DNA of 64,000 nt, taken from contig NZ_JAGMTU010000003.1 of assembly GCF_023703415.1 (NCBI RefSeq), positions 248,001-312,000 of the forward strand, written 5' to 3'. Both the position numbers and the translations under genes were made by a program. This document shows, piece after piece, positions 26,397 to 34,155 of the stretch; within the stretch, counting starts at the first letter, position 1, and each line of letters opens with the position of its first letter. This DNA comes from Microbacterium sp. USTB-Y. Lineage in GTDB: Bacteria; Actinomycetota; Actinomycetes; Actinomycetales; Microbacteriaceae. The notes beneath the pieces were generated by a model that was given only the letters and a program-made list of their open reading frames with translations, was not told where the DNA came from and made no database searches.

Positions 26397-26408
26397 GAAA
26401 TCGATTTC
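26397..26408. promoter_or_regulatory. Second, upstream LacI operator
   Basis: A further perfect GAAATCGATTTC, 133 bases (centre to centre) from the promoter operator. With no gene starting here in the other direction, it probably supports repression by DNA looping between two repressor dimers. Confidence 0.7.
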
Positions 26409-26490
26409 ATGCCCTGGATCGAGACCCTAGCGGTCGCACGGCACCGGATCGGGACGGCGCGACCGCGCGCGGCCCTGCACCGGACGCGCC

Positions 26491-26958
26491 TCAGCGTCGG
26501 CTGTCGTCCGGGTCGTCGGCGAGTTCCTCGTCCGACGCCTCGGTGCGGCTCCCCCAGGGGCGCCACAGCACGACCTCGGTCGACCGACGGATCCGCCGTC
26601 CCGACGGCACGGCCATGATGGATCCGGTCGCACCGGCGGCGAAGACCCGCACGCCGGGGCGGGAGGCGCGCTCTTCGCGCAGGGAATGCTCGAGCTCGAC
26701 CACGCGGCGGCGGAGCGTGCGCACCTCATCCTCGAGGTCGAGCAGCTTCGCGATCGCCGGCAGGCTCATGCCCTCGCTGGACAGCTGGGCGACCTCGCGC
26801 AGCTGGGCGATGTCGCGCTGGGAGTATCGGCGGGATCCGCCCCGCGTGCGGCCGGGCACGACCAGCCCGATCCGGTCGTACTGGCGGAGGGTCTGCGGGT
26901 GCATGCCGGCCAGTTCGGCGGCGACCGCGATCGCGAAGATCGGGGTGTCGGCGCTCAT
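26491..26958 (-). CDS. hspR: Heat-shock repressor HspR (MerR family)
   Basis: A 155-residue MerR-type repressor of the chaperone operon. FAIAVAAELAGMHPQTLRQYDRIGLVVPGRTRGGSRRYSQRD is the winged-helix DNA-binding domain, followed by a dimerisation coiled coil (LLDLEDEVRTLRRRVVELEHSLREE) and a basic-acidic tail. ATG at 26958 gives the usual HspR start; ATG at 26973 is possible but has no ribosome-binding site. It normally binds HAIR operators with DnaK as co-repressor; two HAIR sites precede dnaK here. Separated from dnaJ by a hairpin, so expression may be partly uncoupled. Confidence 0.92.
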   Translation of the reverse strand: MSADTPIFAIAVAAELAGMHPQTLRQYDRIGLVVPGRTRGGSRRYSQRDIAQLREVAQLSSEGMSLPAIAKLLDLEDEVRTLRRRVVELEHSLREERASRPGVRVFAAGATGSIMAVPSGRRIRRSTEVVLWRPWGSRTEASDEELADDPDDSRR

Positions 26959-27009
26959 GCGCTCATCGCCCATGGCGCACCGCGTTTCGACTCTGCCGGC
27001 ACAAGGTCG

Positions 27010-27059
27010 ACTGACCGAGATCAGGAGAATCCACAGGGATCCACCTGATCTCGGTCAGT
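27010..27059 (-). terminator. 16-bp inverted repeat between dnaJ and hspR
   Basis: ACTGACCGAGATCAGG (27010-27025) and CCTGATCTCGGTCAGT (27044-27059) are perfect complements with an 18-base loop, 43 bases after the dnaJ stop. It probably terminates or attenuates the dnaK-grpE-dnaJ message before hspR. Confidence 0.65.
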
Positions 27060-27102
27060 TCGCCCGTTCTCGGCACGGAGAGAGCCCGAGCGGAGGCGCT
27101 CA

Positions 27103-28092
27103 TCACGCCCGCGCCTTCGCCAGAAGCTCGGCGCGCGGGTTCTCCGCGGGCTCGGCGGCGCGGAAGCGCTCGAGCGCCTCGCGTGCGGCCTCGTCCAGAT
27201 GCGCCGGCACGGCGACCTGGACCTCGGCGAGCAGGTCCCCCGAGCCCTTGGACGTGGTGACGCCGCGTCCCTTGACCCGCAGCACCCGGCCGGACGGCGT
27301 TCCCGCCGCGACCTTGAGCTTGACCGGATCCCCGCCGAGCGTCGGCACCTCGATGGTGGCGCCAAGGGCCGCCTCCGTGAACGTCACCGGCACGGTCACC
27401 CGCAGGTTCAGCCCGTCACGGGTGAACACCGGATGGGGCTTCACGGAGACCTGCACCACGATGTCGCCGTTCTCGCCGCCGTCGGGCGAAGGCCGCCCGC
27501 GACCGCGCAGACGGATCTTCTGCCCGTCCTTCACCCCCGCGGGGATCTTCACCTTGAGCGGACGGCCGTCCTCGCCCTGCAGCGTGACGGTCTCGCCCTG
27601 CACCGCGGTCGCGAACGACAGCGTCGTGCGGGCCGTGACGTCGGCGCCCTTCTGGGGCCCGCCGAAGCCGCGGAAGCCGCCGGACGGCTGTCCGAACCGA
27701 CCGGATCCGAACGACCCTCCGCCGCCCTGGTTGAACATCGCGAAGATGTCGTCGAAGTCGGCGGTCTGGCTGCCGCGGCCCCGGTTGAACGCGCTGAACA
27801 CGTCGTCGAAGCCGCCGTTGCCGGCGCTGCCGGGCGCGGTGAACCGCGCCCCGCCGGCGCCCATCGCGCGGATCTGGTCGTACTCGGCGCGCTGCTCGGT
27901 GTCGGAGAGCACCGAGTACGCCTCGCTGATCTCCTTGAACTTCGCCTCCGCCGCGGCATCGCCGGGGTTGGAGTCGGGGTGGTACTTGCGTGCGAGCTTG
28001 CGGTAGGTCTTCTTCAGGTCCGCCTCGGAGATGTCCTTCGAGACGCCGAGGGTCTTGTAGAAGTCCTTGTCGAACCAGTCCTGGCTAGCCAT
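27103..28092 (-). CDS. dnaJ: DnaJ-type co-chaperone without zinc finger
   Basis: A 329-residue J-domain protein that stimulates DnaK ATPase and delivers substrates. The J domain is residues about 9-75 with the essential HPD (ARKYHPDSN). A long Gly/Phe-rich linker (about 85-155, GGGGSFGSGRFGQPSGG) leads to the two C-terminal substrate-binding domains (VTLQGEDGRPLKVKIPAG, LRGRGRPSPDGGENGD). The four CxxCxGxG zinc-binding repeats of classical DnaJ are absent, so it is CbpA-like (type II), although it is in the dnaK operon. Start lies 11 bases after grpE. Confidence 0.92.
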   Translation of the reverse strand: MASQDWFDKDFYKTLGVSKDISEADLKKTYRKLARKYHPDSNPGDAAAEAKFKEISEAYSVLSDTEQRAEYDQIRAMGAGGARFTAPGSAGNGGFDDVFSAFNRGRGSQTADFDDIFAMFNQGGGGSFGSGRFGQPSGGFRGFGGPQKGADVTARTTLSFATAVQGETVTLQGEDGRPLKVKIPAGVKDGQKIRLRGRGRPSPDGGENGDIVVQVSVKPHPVFTRDGLNLRVTVPVTFTEAALGATIEVPTLGGDPVKLKVAAGTPSGRVLRVKGRGVTTSKGSGDLLAEVQVAVPAHLDEAAREALERFRAAEPAENPRAELLAKARA

Positions 28093-28103
28093 CGACCACC
28101 CCC

Positions 28104-28724
28104 CTACTCAGCAGGAACGGCGACGACGACCTTGGCAGGACGCAGCTCGACGTCGCCCAGGCGGTAGCCCACCTCGACGACCTCCAGCACGACGGTCTTC
28201 TCGACGCCCGGGGTGGGCTGCTGGAAGATCGCCTCGTGCTGCTGCGGGTCGAACTCGTCGCCCTTCTCGCCGTAGGAGACCACGCCGAGACGCTCGGCGA
28301 CCGAACGGACCTTCTCGGCGATCGCGGCGAAGGGCGTGCCCTCCTGCAGATCGCCGTGCTGGGCGGCGCGGTCGAGATCGTCGAGCACGGGGAGCAGGCC
28401 CTTGGCGGCCTCGCCCTTCGCGCGCTGGATCTCGACGCCGCGCTGCTCCTCGGTGCGGCGGCGGTAGTTCGCGTACTCGGCCTGGAGGCGCTTGAGGTCG
28501 ACGAGCAGGGTGTGCTCGGCGTCGGCGAGCGCCGCGTCCTCCGCGGCGTCCTCGGCGAGCGCGTCGTCGCTCGGCGCCGTGTTCAGGATGTCGTCGACCG
28601 TGAGCTCGTCGGCGTCCTGCGCGTCACCGGCCCCGGCCGCGGGGCCGGACGCGTTCGCGCCCGACCCCTGGCCGCCGACCTCACGGCCCTCTTCGGGCTC
28701 TTCGAAGTCCTTGGGATCCGTCAT
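28104..28724 (-). CDS. grpE: Nucleotide exchange factor GrpE
   Basis: A 206-residue exchange factor that releases ADP from DnaK. An acidic, disordered N-terminus (about 1-60) precedes the long dimerisation helix (LLVDLKRLQAEYANYRRRTEEQ) and the C-terminal beta domain (FDPQQHEAIFQQPTPGVEKTVVLEVVEVGYRLGDVELRPAKVVVA). Translationally coupled to dnaK by TAATG. Confidence 0.95.
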   Translation of the reverse strand: MTDPKDFEEPEEGREVGGQGSGANASGPAAGAGDAQDADELTVDDILNTAPSDDALAEDAAEDAALADAEHTLLVDLKRLQAEYANYRRRTEEQRGVEIQRAKGEAAKGLLPVLDDLDRAAQHGDLQEGTPFAAIAEKVRSVAERLGVVSYGEKGDEFDPQQHEAIFQQPTPGVEKTVVLEVVEVGYRLGDVELRPAKVVVAVPAE

Positions 28725-30580
28725 TACTTCTTCTCGTCCTCGTCGTCCACGACCTCGGCGTCCACGACGTCCTCATCGGACGCGGCGCCCTCGGCCGCCG
28801 GCTCGCCCTGCGGGGCGGAGGCCGCGTCGGCCTGGGACTGCGCGTAGATCGCCTCGCCGAGCTTCGTCTGCGACTGGTTCAGCTTCTCGAACGCGGTCTT
28901 CACGGCCTCGTCGTCCTCGCCCGCCAGTGCGGTCTTGAGCGCGTCGACGTCGGCCTTGACCTCGGTCTTCACGTCCTCGGGGAGCTTGTCCTCGTTCTCC
29001 GAGATGAGCTTCTCGATCGAGTAGGACAGCGTCTCGGCCTGGTTGCGGACCTCGGCCGACTCGCGGCGCTTCTTGTCCTCGGCGGCGTGCTCCTCGGCCT
29101 CGCGCACCATGCGGTCGATGTCGTCCTTCGAGAGCGAGGATCCGCCCGTGATGGTCATCGACTGCTCCTTGCCTGTGCCCTTGTCCTTGGCGGACACGTG
29201 CACGATGCCGTTCGCGTCGATGTCGAAGGTGACCTCGATCTGCGGGATGCCGCGCGGAGCCGGCGCGATGCCGGTCAGCTCGAAGGTGCCCAGCGGCTTG
29301 TTGTCGCGGGTGAACTCGCGCTCGCCCTGGAAGACCTGGATCGCGACCGACGGCTGGTTGTCGTCGGCGGTGGTGAAGGTCTCGCTCCGCTTGGTCGGGA
29401 TGGCCGTGTTGCGCTCGATGAGCTTGGTCATCATGCCGCCCTTGGTCTCGATGCCGAGGCTCAGCGGGGTGACGTCGATGAGCAGGACGTCCTTGCGCTC
29501 GCCCTTCAGGACGCCGGCCTGGAGGGCGGCGCCGACGGCGACGACCTCGTCCGGGTTCACGCCCTTGTTGGCCTCCTTGCCGGTCTCGCGCTTGACGAGC
29601 TCGGCCACGGCGGGCATACGGGTGGAACCGCCGACGAGCACGACGTGCGCGATGTCGCCGACCTTGATGCCGGCCTCGCGGATGACGTCCTCGAAGGGCT
29701 TCTTGGTGCGGTCGAGGAGGTCCTTGGTGAGGTCCTCGAACTTGGCGCGGGTGATCGTCTCGGAAAGCGACACGGGGCCGTTCTCGGTGAGCGACAGGTA
29801 CGGCAGGTTGACGCTGGTCGACGTCGAGGAGCTGAGCTCCTTCTTCGCCTGCTCCGCGGCCTCCTTGAGGCGCTGCAGCGCGATCTTGTCGCCGGAGACG
29901 TCGACGCCGGTCGAGTCCTTGAACTGCTTGATCAGGTAGTCGACGAGGCGCTGGTCCCAGTCGTCGCCGCCGAGGCGGTTGTCACCCGCGGTGGCGCGCA
30001 CCTGGATCGTGGAGAAGTCGTCGTCCTTGCCCACCTCGAGCAGGGACACGTCGAACGTGCCGCCACCCAGGTCGAAGACGAGGATGAGCTCGTCCTCCTT
30101 GCCCTTGTCGAGGCCGTAGGCCAGGGCGGCCGCGGTGGGCTCGTTGATGATGCGCAGCACGTTGAGGCCGCTGATCTCGCCGGCCTCCTTCGTGGCCTGA
30201 CGCTCGGCGTCGTTGAAGTACGCCGGGACGGTGATGACCGCGTCGGTGACCGTGTCGCCCAGGTAGGCCTCGGCGTCGCGCTTGAGCTTCATGAGGATGC
30301 GCGAGGAGATCTCCTGCGGCGTCCACTTCTTGCCGTCGACGTCGAAGGACCAGTCGGTGCCCATGTGGCGCTTGACCGATGCGATCGTGCGGTCGACGTT
30401 GGTGACGGCCTGGCGCTTCGCGGTCTCGCCGACGAGCACCTCCCCGTCCTTGGTGAAGGCGACCACCGACGGGGTGGTGCGGAAGCCTTCTGCGTTGGCG
30501 ATGACCTTGGGCTCGCCGCCCTCGAGGACGCTGACGACGGAGTTCGTCGTACCGAGGTCGATACCGACAGCACGTGCCAT
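28724..30580 (-). CDS. dnaK: Chaperone DnaK (Hsp70)
   Basis: A 618-residue Hsp70: ATPase domain from [17 protein letters not shown] through [17 protein letters not shown] and [13 protein letters not shown]; interdomain linker [12 protein letters not shown]; substrate-binding domain and helical lid; acidic tail ending in EDEKK. ATG at 30580 with GGAG upstream. First gene of dnaK-grpE-dnaJ, transcribed from a promoter flanked by two HAIR elements. Confidence 0.98.
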   Translation of the reverse strand: MARAVGIDLGTTNSVVSVLEGGEPKVIANAEGFRTTPSVVAFTKDGEVLVGETAKRQAVTNVDRTIASVKRHMGTDWSFDVDGKKWTPQEISSRILMKLKRDAEAYLGDTVTDAVITVPAYFNDAERQATKEAGEISGLNVLRIINEPTAAALAYGLDKGKEDELILVFDLGGGTFDVSLLEVGKDDDFSTIQVRATAGDNRLGGDDWDQRLVDYLIKQFKDSTGVDVSGDKIALQRLKEAAEQAKKELSSSTSTSVNLPYLSLTENGPVSLSETITRAKFEDLTKDLLDRTKKPFEDVIREAGIKVGDIAHVVLVGGSTRMPAVAELVKRETGKEANKGVNPDEVVAVGAALQAGVLKGERKDVLLIDVTPLSLGIETKGGMMTKLIERNTAIPTKRSETFTTADDNQPSVAIQVFQGEREFTRDNKPLGTFELTGIAPAPRGIPQIEVTFDIDANGIVHVSAKDKGTGKEQSMTITGGSSLSKDDIDRMVREAEEHAAEDKKRRESAEVRNQAETLSYSIEKLISENEDKLPEDVKTEVKADVDALKTALAGEDDEAVKTAFEKLNQSQTKLGEAIYAQSQADAASAPQGEPAAEGAASDEDVVDAEVVDDEDEKK

Positions 30581-30650
30581 TTGTTTTCTCCTTCAGTCGG
30601 AAGTGCGGAAAAGTCTGCGCGGCCGCAGCCCCCGAGAAGGAACCCGGAAA

Positions 30651-30671
30651 CCTGAGTCGCGATGACTCAAC
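30651..30671. promoter_or_regulatory. HAIR element 1 (HspR operator)
   Basis: CCTGAGT-N7-ACTCAAC matches the HspR consensus CTTGAGT-N7-ACTCAAG at 12 of 14 positions. It ends on the first base of the -10 box of the dnaK promoter. Confidence 0.85.
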
Positions 30672-30698
30672 GATACGCCGACCGTCAAGGGATGTCAA
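30670..30698 (-). promoter_or_regulatory. dnaK promoter
   Basis: On the minus strand: -35 TTGACA (30698-30693), 17-base spacer, -10 TATCGT (30675-30670). It is a near-consensus housekeeping promoter placed between two HAIR operators, explaining strong induced and low basal expression. Confidence 0.82.
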
Positions 30699-30702
30699 CA
30701 AA

Positions 30703-30723
30703 CTTGATATGACTCAACTCAAC
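30703..30723. promoter_or_regulatory. HAIR element 2 (HspR operator)
   Basis: CTTGATA-N7-ACTCAAC, four bases upstream of the dnaK -35 box; a weaker match to the HAIR consensus (11 of 14). Confidence 0.72.
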
Positions 30724-30831
30724 TTTTGCGAAGGGCTCGGAACACCGTCCCCGCGGGGATCCCCGTGGGGGGAACCGCCGGACCGGACTGCCCATCGACG
30801 CGGCATTCAGCTGATCCCTAAGATCGGCGTC

Positions 30832-31509
30832 ATGACGACTCACTCGCGCACTGCGTCAGCCGCGCTCCGTCTCGGCGCCGTCGGCCTGCTGCTCGCCGCC
30901 GCCCTTCCGCTGAGCGCCTGCGGCTTCCCGTTCACCCCGTACGCCGGCGGTGCGAAGAACCTCGGCGCCACGTCCGCCCCCGCGTCGACCGATGAGCCGT
31001 CCGTCGACGACCCCACCCCCTCCAGCACCCGATCGTTGCGCTTCGACGACCCGTCCCTGCCCGCCGGCAGCCACGTGGAGTGGTCGGACGGACTGATCGC
31101 CGACTCCCGCTGGACGGTCGACAAGCCCGATGACGGCAACGGCGGCTGGTCGTACGCCACGGTCGACGGCATCTGCGTCGCTCAGTTCTGGCAGGGCACC
31201 TCCTCGTCGACGGGCGCGAAGGACGACCGCGAGGCGAGCGATCTCATGCTGGCCGCGCTGACCGAGGCGACCGTCGCGGACGTGACCGCGGCCGCGCGCG
31301 ACCTCGCACTCGAGAGCGCCTCCGACGGCGGCTACGAGATCGACTCGCGCGCGGTCCAGGGGCACAACGACGCCGCGACCTGGGTCATCCAGGCGAGGGT
31401 GTTCGAGAAGGCCGGATCCGGGCTGTACTTCATCCTGGACTGCACGGACGGAAGCGCCTCGACGGTCGCCGACGAGATCGTGGAGAAGAACCGGGTGCTG
31501 GTGTACTGA
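30832..31509 (+). CDS. Hypothetical lipoprotein
   Basis: A 225-residue exported protein with a basic, hydrophobic signal peptide and lipobox LSAC (Cys about 30). A Ser/Thr/Pro-rich linker precedes a globular domain (VEWSDGLIADSRWTVDKP, WSYATVDGICVAQFWQGT) with one further Cys pair (GIC, LDC) that could form a disulfide. I do not recognise the family. Monocistronic, convergent with the DUF3817 gene. Confidence 0.78.
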   Translation: MTTHSRTASAALRLGAVGLLLAAALPLSACGFPFTPYAGGAKNLGATSAPASTDEPSVDDPTPSSTRSLRFDDPSLPAGSHVEWSDGLIADSRWTVDKPDDGNGGWSYATVDGICVAQFWQGTSSSTGAKDDREASDLMLAALTEATVADVTAAARDLALESASDGGYEIDSRAVQGHNDAATWVIQARVFEKAGSGLYFILDCTDGSASTVADEIVEKNRVLVY

Positions 31510-31525
31510 GCGGCGCTTCCGCGTC

Positions 31526-31990
31526 TCAGTGCGACCCTCCGGGAGGGCCGATCAGCAGCAGCACGGCGAAGAGGGCGGCGACCGCGGCGACGATGAGCAG
31601 CGCGAGCACCCACGGCCGGTGCAGGAACCAGCGCATGGTGCGGTCGTACCAGGCCGCGTCGCGCGGGTCGTCGGTCTGCTCCAGACGCCAGGCGCCGGCG
31701 AGACGTCCCGTGCGGTGCAGCCAGATCTCGGCGGGGATCGTGGCGTAGGGGACGATCGCGCTCGCGATCGCGACGACCGCGACGCCGACGCCCCAGCGCT
31801 GGTGGAACGCCAGCAGCACCGCGGTCGCGGCGTAGGAGAGGAACACGAAGCCGTGGATGGATCCGGCGATCGTGACGAGCACCGGAGGCAGGCCCGTGGC
31901 GCGGCCGACGAGCGCGCCGATCAGCAGGGTCCAGGTGATGGCCTCGGCGATCGCGAGCACGCGGAACAGGCGGGCGGGAGTGGTGAACAC
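31526..31990 (-). CDS. DUF3817 family membrane protein
   Basis: A 154-residue integral membrane protein with four hydrophobic helices. The opening RLFRVLAIAEAITWTLLI and SIHGFVFLSYAATAVLL are DUF3817 signatures. GTG at 31990 follows GAGGAGAG closely. Role unknown; the family is common in actinobacteria as a small stand-alone gene. Confidence 0.83.
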   Translation of the reverse strand: MFTTPARLFRVLAIAEAITWTLLIGALVGRATGLPPVLVTIAGSIHGFVFLSYAATAVLLAFHQRWGVGVAVVAIASAIVPYATIPAEIWLHRTGRLAGAWRLEQTDDPRDAAWYDRTMRWFLHRPWVLALLIVAAVAALFAVLLLIGPPGGSH

Positions 31991-32084
31991 GGCTCTCCTC
32001 GGGTCGGGTGCTTCCAGCGTATGCAGCGGCCCCAGGGCGCCGCCTGCCCGGGGCCTCCACCTTTCGGACGGTTTCCGGCCGCCC

Positions 32085-32114
32085 TCGACAGGAGGCGACC
32101 CCGGCCCGTAGACT
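32085..32114 (+). promoter_or_regulatory. Promoter of leader peptide/RIO kinase transcript
   Basis: TCGACA (32085-32090), 18-base spacer, TAGACT (32109-32114). Transcription would start near 32121, giving a leader that contains the 14-codon ORF and a hairpin before the kinase gene. Confidence 0.55.
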
Positions 32115-32160
32115 CGGCGGGCGCCGGGACCCGCCCGGGATCCGAGGGAAGGAGCTGACG

Positions 32161-32205
32161 ATGAACGTCTCTGTTGTCGCGCCCTTCGCCCCCCTTCTTC
32201 CCTGA
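32161..32205 (+). CDS. Putative 14-residue leader peptide upstream of RIO-like kinase
   Basis: ATG preceded by GGAGCTGACG encodes MNVSVVAPFAPLLP and stops at 32205, immediately followed by GGCCGC (32206-32211), which pairs with GCGGCC (32231-32236) over a 19-base loop just before the kinase ribosome-binding site. A good Shine-Dalgarno site on such a short frame and the adjacent hairpin suggest translational or transcriptional attenuation. It could instead be fortuitous. Confidence 0.45.
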   Translation: MNVSVVAPFAPLLP

Positions 32206-32253
32206 GGCCGCCCGCCCGACGCTTCCGCGAGCGGCCCCGACCCGGAGCCCCTC

Positions 32254-33132
32254 GTGATCCCTTCCTCCGCATCCCCGGATGCCTCTGCTTCTTTCTTCCT
32301 CTCCGCCGCCGACGACGACGATCTCGGTCTCTCCTTCGCCGATGTCGACCTGGCCGACGGGCAGCGCTGGACCACCTGGCCGACCGCGACGCCCACCGAG
32401 CGCGGGCCGGAGCCGCGCCCAGGCTGGGTGGTGACCTCGGCGGGCGCCGTCGACACCGAGCTCGGCATCCTCAAGACCGGCAAGGAGGCCGATGTCTTCC
32501 TGCTCGAACGGGCGGTGCCCGGCGATCCTGCTCAGCGCACCCTGCTCGCCGCCAAGCGCTACCGCAGCCCCGATCACCGCGCCTTCCACCGCTCCGCCGT
32601 CTACACCGAGGGGCGACGCACCCGGAACTCGCGGGACGCCAGGGCGCTCGCGCGCAAGAGCGAGCACGGCCGCGAGGTCGCCGCGGCGCAGTGGTCGTTC
32701 GCGGAGTTCGAGGCGCTGCGCCGGATGCACGAGCTCGGGGCGCCCGTGCCCTACCCGGTGCAGGTGACCGGCACCGAAGTGCTCATGGAGTTCATCGGAT
32801 CCGCCGACGGTGTCGGCGCGCCCCGGCTCGCGCAGGTGCGGCACCACCCCGACCTGCTCGCCGAGCTGTTCGCGCAGGTCGGCGACCTCATGCGCGTGTT
32901 CGCACGTGCCGGGCTGGCCCACGGCGACCTCTCGCCGTACAACCTGCTCGTGCACGACGGCCGCGTGGTGGTGATCGACCTGCCGCAGATCGTGGACACC
33001 GTGGCGAACCCGCAGGGCCTGGACCTGCTGCATCGCGACTGCGTCAACGTGTGCGACTGGTTCGCCCGGCAGCGCCTCGACGTCGACGCCGAGGCCCTGT
33101 TCGGCGAGCTGGTCGCGGAGTCGTTCGGGTGA
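32254..33132 (+). CDS. RIO-type serine/threonine protein kinase
   Basis: A 292-residue kinase of the RIO family. The degraded glycine loop GILKTGKEADVFLLE, the ATP-binding lysine in LAAKRYR, the catalytic loop LAHGDLSPYNLLV and the metal-binding VVVIDLPQIVD are all in order. An N-terminal Ser/Ala/Asp-rich stretch (about 1-60) is probably disordered. GTG at 32254 follows GGAG. Bacterial RIO kinases are poorly understood; a role in ribosome or translation control is only suggested by their archaeal and eukaryotic relatives. Confidence 0.85.
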   Translation: MIPSSASPDASASFFLSAADDDDLGLSFADVDLADGQRWTTWPTATPTERGPEPRPGWVVTSAGAVDTELGILKTGKEADVFLLERAVPGDPAQRTLLAAKRYRSPDHRAFHRSAVYTEGRRTRNSRDARALARKSEHGREVAAAQWSFAEFEALRRMHELGAPVPYPVQVTGTEVLMEFIGSADGVGAPRLAQVRHHPDLLAELFAQVGDLMRVFARAGLAHGDLSPYNLLVHDGRVVVIDLPQIVDTVANPQGLDLLHRDCVNVCDWFARQRLDVDAEALFGELVAESFG

Positions 33133-33200
33133 GGCGGCCAGATTTCGACGTGTGAACCGCCGAGCGGACCGCGGCGGGCGGATCCGCATACACTCCGACC

Positions 33201-33935
33201 ATGACCCGCCCCGCTCTGCTCGCCGTCTCGCACGGCACCGACGACGCGGCCGGCGCTGCCGCGATCGCCCTGCTCGTGCAGCGCGTCTCCGAGCGGCTGA
33301 ACGGTGCGGGCGGGCCGCACTCGGCGTCGGATCCGTCGCGGGTCGAGGTGCGCTCCGGTTTCGTCGACGTGCAGCAGCCCGACGCCCCGACCGCCCTCGC
33401 CGCGGTCGACGGGCCGGTCGTGGTGGTGCCGCTGCTGCTGTCCCAGGGCTTCCACGTACGGGTCGATCTGGGGCGCGCCGTGGCCGCCCGCGCGGACGCG
33501 GTGGTGACGGATCCGCTCGGCCCCGATGCGCGCCTCGCGGAGGTGCTCGCCCAGCGGCTCGCCGAAGCCGGCGCCGCCGAGGACCCCGCGGCGCCGGTCG
33601 TGCTGGCGGTCGCCGGATCCCGCGATCCGCGCTCCCTTCCCGACGCGGAGGAGTCGGCACGCCTGCTGGCCGCGCGGCTCGGGAGCGCGGTGGTGCCCGC
33701 GTACCTCGCCGCGCGCGAGCCGCGCCTCGCCGACGCGCTGGACGCGCACCCCGGCTCCCCCGTCGCGACGTACCTCCTCGCGCACGGCTACTTCTTCGAC
33801 GTGGCGGGGCGCATCACGGGATCCGGCCTGCTGACCGAACCCCTGCTGGACGACGGCGAGCCCCCGCAGCCGCTCGTCGACCTCGTGGTCGACCGCTATC
33901 GCGAAGGCGTCGCGCAGCTCGCCGCGCGCGCCTGA
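33201..33935 (+). CDS. Sirohydrochlorin chelatase (CbiX/SirB-like)
   Basis: A 244-residue protein with two CbiX-like halves: PALLAVSHGTDD carries the metal-binding His of the first, and TYLLAHGYFFDVAGR that of the second. It inserts Fe(II) into sirohydrochlorin to make siroheme, the cofactor of the sulfite reductase encoded next. It has its own terminator (33936-34007), so it is not obligatorily co-transcribed with that gene. A cobalt chelatase role is possible but siroheme fits the context. Confidence 0.85.
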   Translation: MTRPALLAVSHGTDDAAGAAAIALLVQRVSERLNGAGGPHSASDPSRVEVRSGFVDVQQPDAPTALAAVDGPVVVVPLLLSQGFHVRVDLGRAVAARADAVVTDPLGPDARLAEVLAQRLAEAGAAEDPAAPVVLAVAGSRDPRSLPDAEESARLLAARLGSAVVPAYLAAREPRLADALDAHPGSPVATYLLAHGYFFDVAGRITGSGLLTEPLLDDGEPPQPLVDLVVDRYREGVAQLAARA

Positions 33936-34007
33936 GACGGCGTGATGGCAGTCGTGGCGCCGTCCACCCGCGCTCCACGGCCGGGAGCCACGACTGGGAT
34001 CGCCGTC
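33936..34007 (+). terminator. Nested hairpin after chelatase gene
   Basis: GACGGCG/CGCCGTC (33936-33942/34001-34007) encloses CAGTCGTGGC/GCCACGACTG (33949-33958/33987-33996), starting on the last base of the stop codon. It likely ends the chelatase transcript and insulates the sulfur operon. Confidence 0.6.
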
Positions 34008-34076
34008 GGATGCACGGGCCGGATCCGCACGGCGGGCGCTCCATTGAACCGCATCCACCCCGGAGGAAACTGGACC

Positions 34077-34112
34077 ATGTCGAACAATGACGCTCCGTGT
34101 CGGAGGCGATGA
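34077..34112 (+). CDS. Putative cysteine-sensing leader peptide of the sulfur operon
   Basis: An 11-codon frame, MSNNDAPCRRR, with GGAGG ten bases upstream of its ATG. It ends 43 bases before the sulfite reductase start. The Cys codon TGT (34098-34100) sits exactly in the loop of a CTCCG-TGT-CGGAG inverted repeat. Actinobacterial sulfur operons are known to be attenuated by short ORFs with Cys codons near their end, often followed by Arg, so this is a reasonable candidate although it has one Cys only. Confidence 0.5.
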   Translation: MSNNDAPCRRR

Positions 34113-34155
34113 CACAGACGGGCGGATCCGGCGGGTGCGCACGTAGCGTGTCGGC

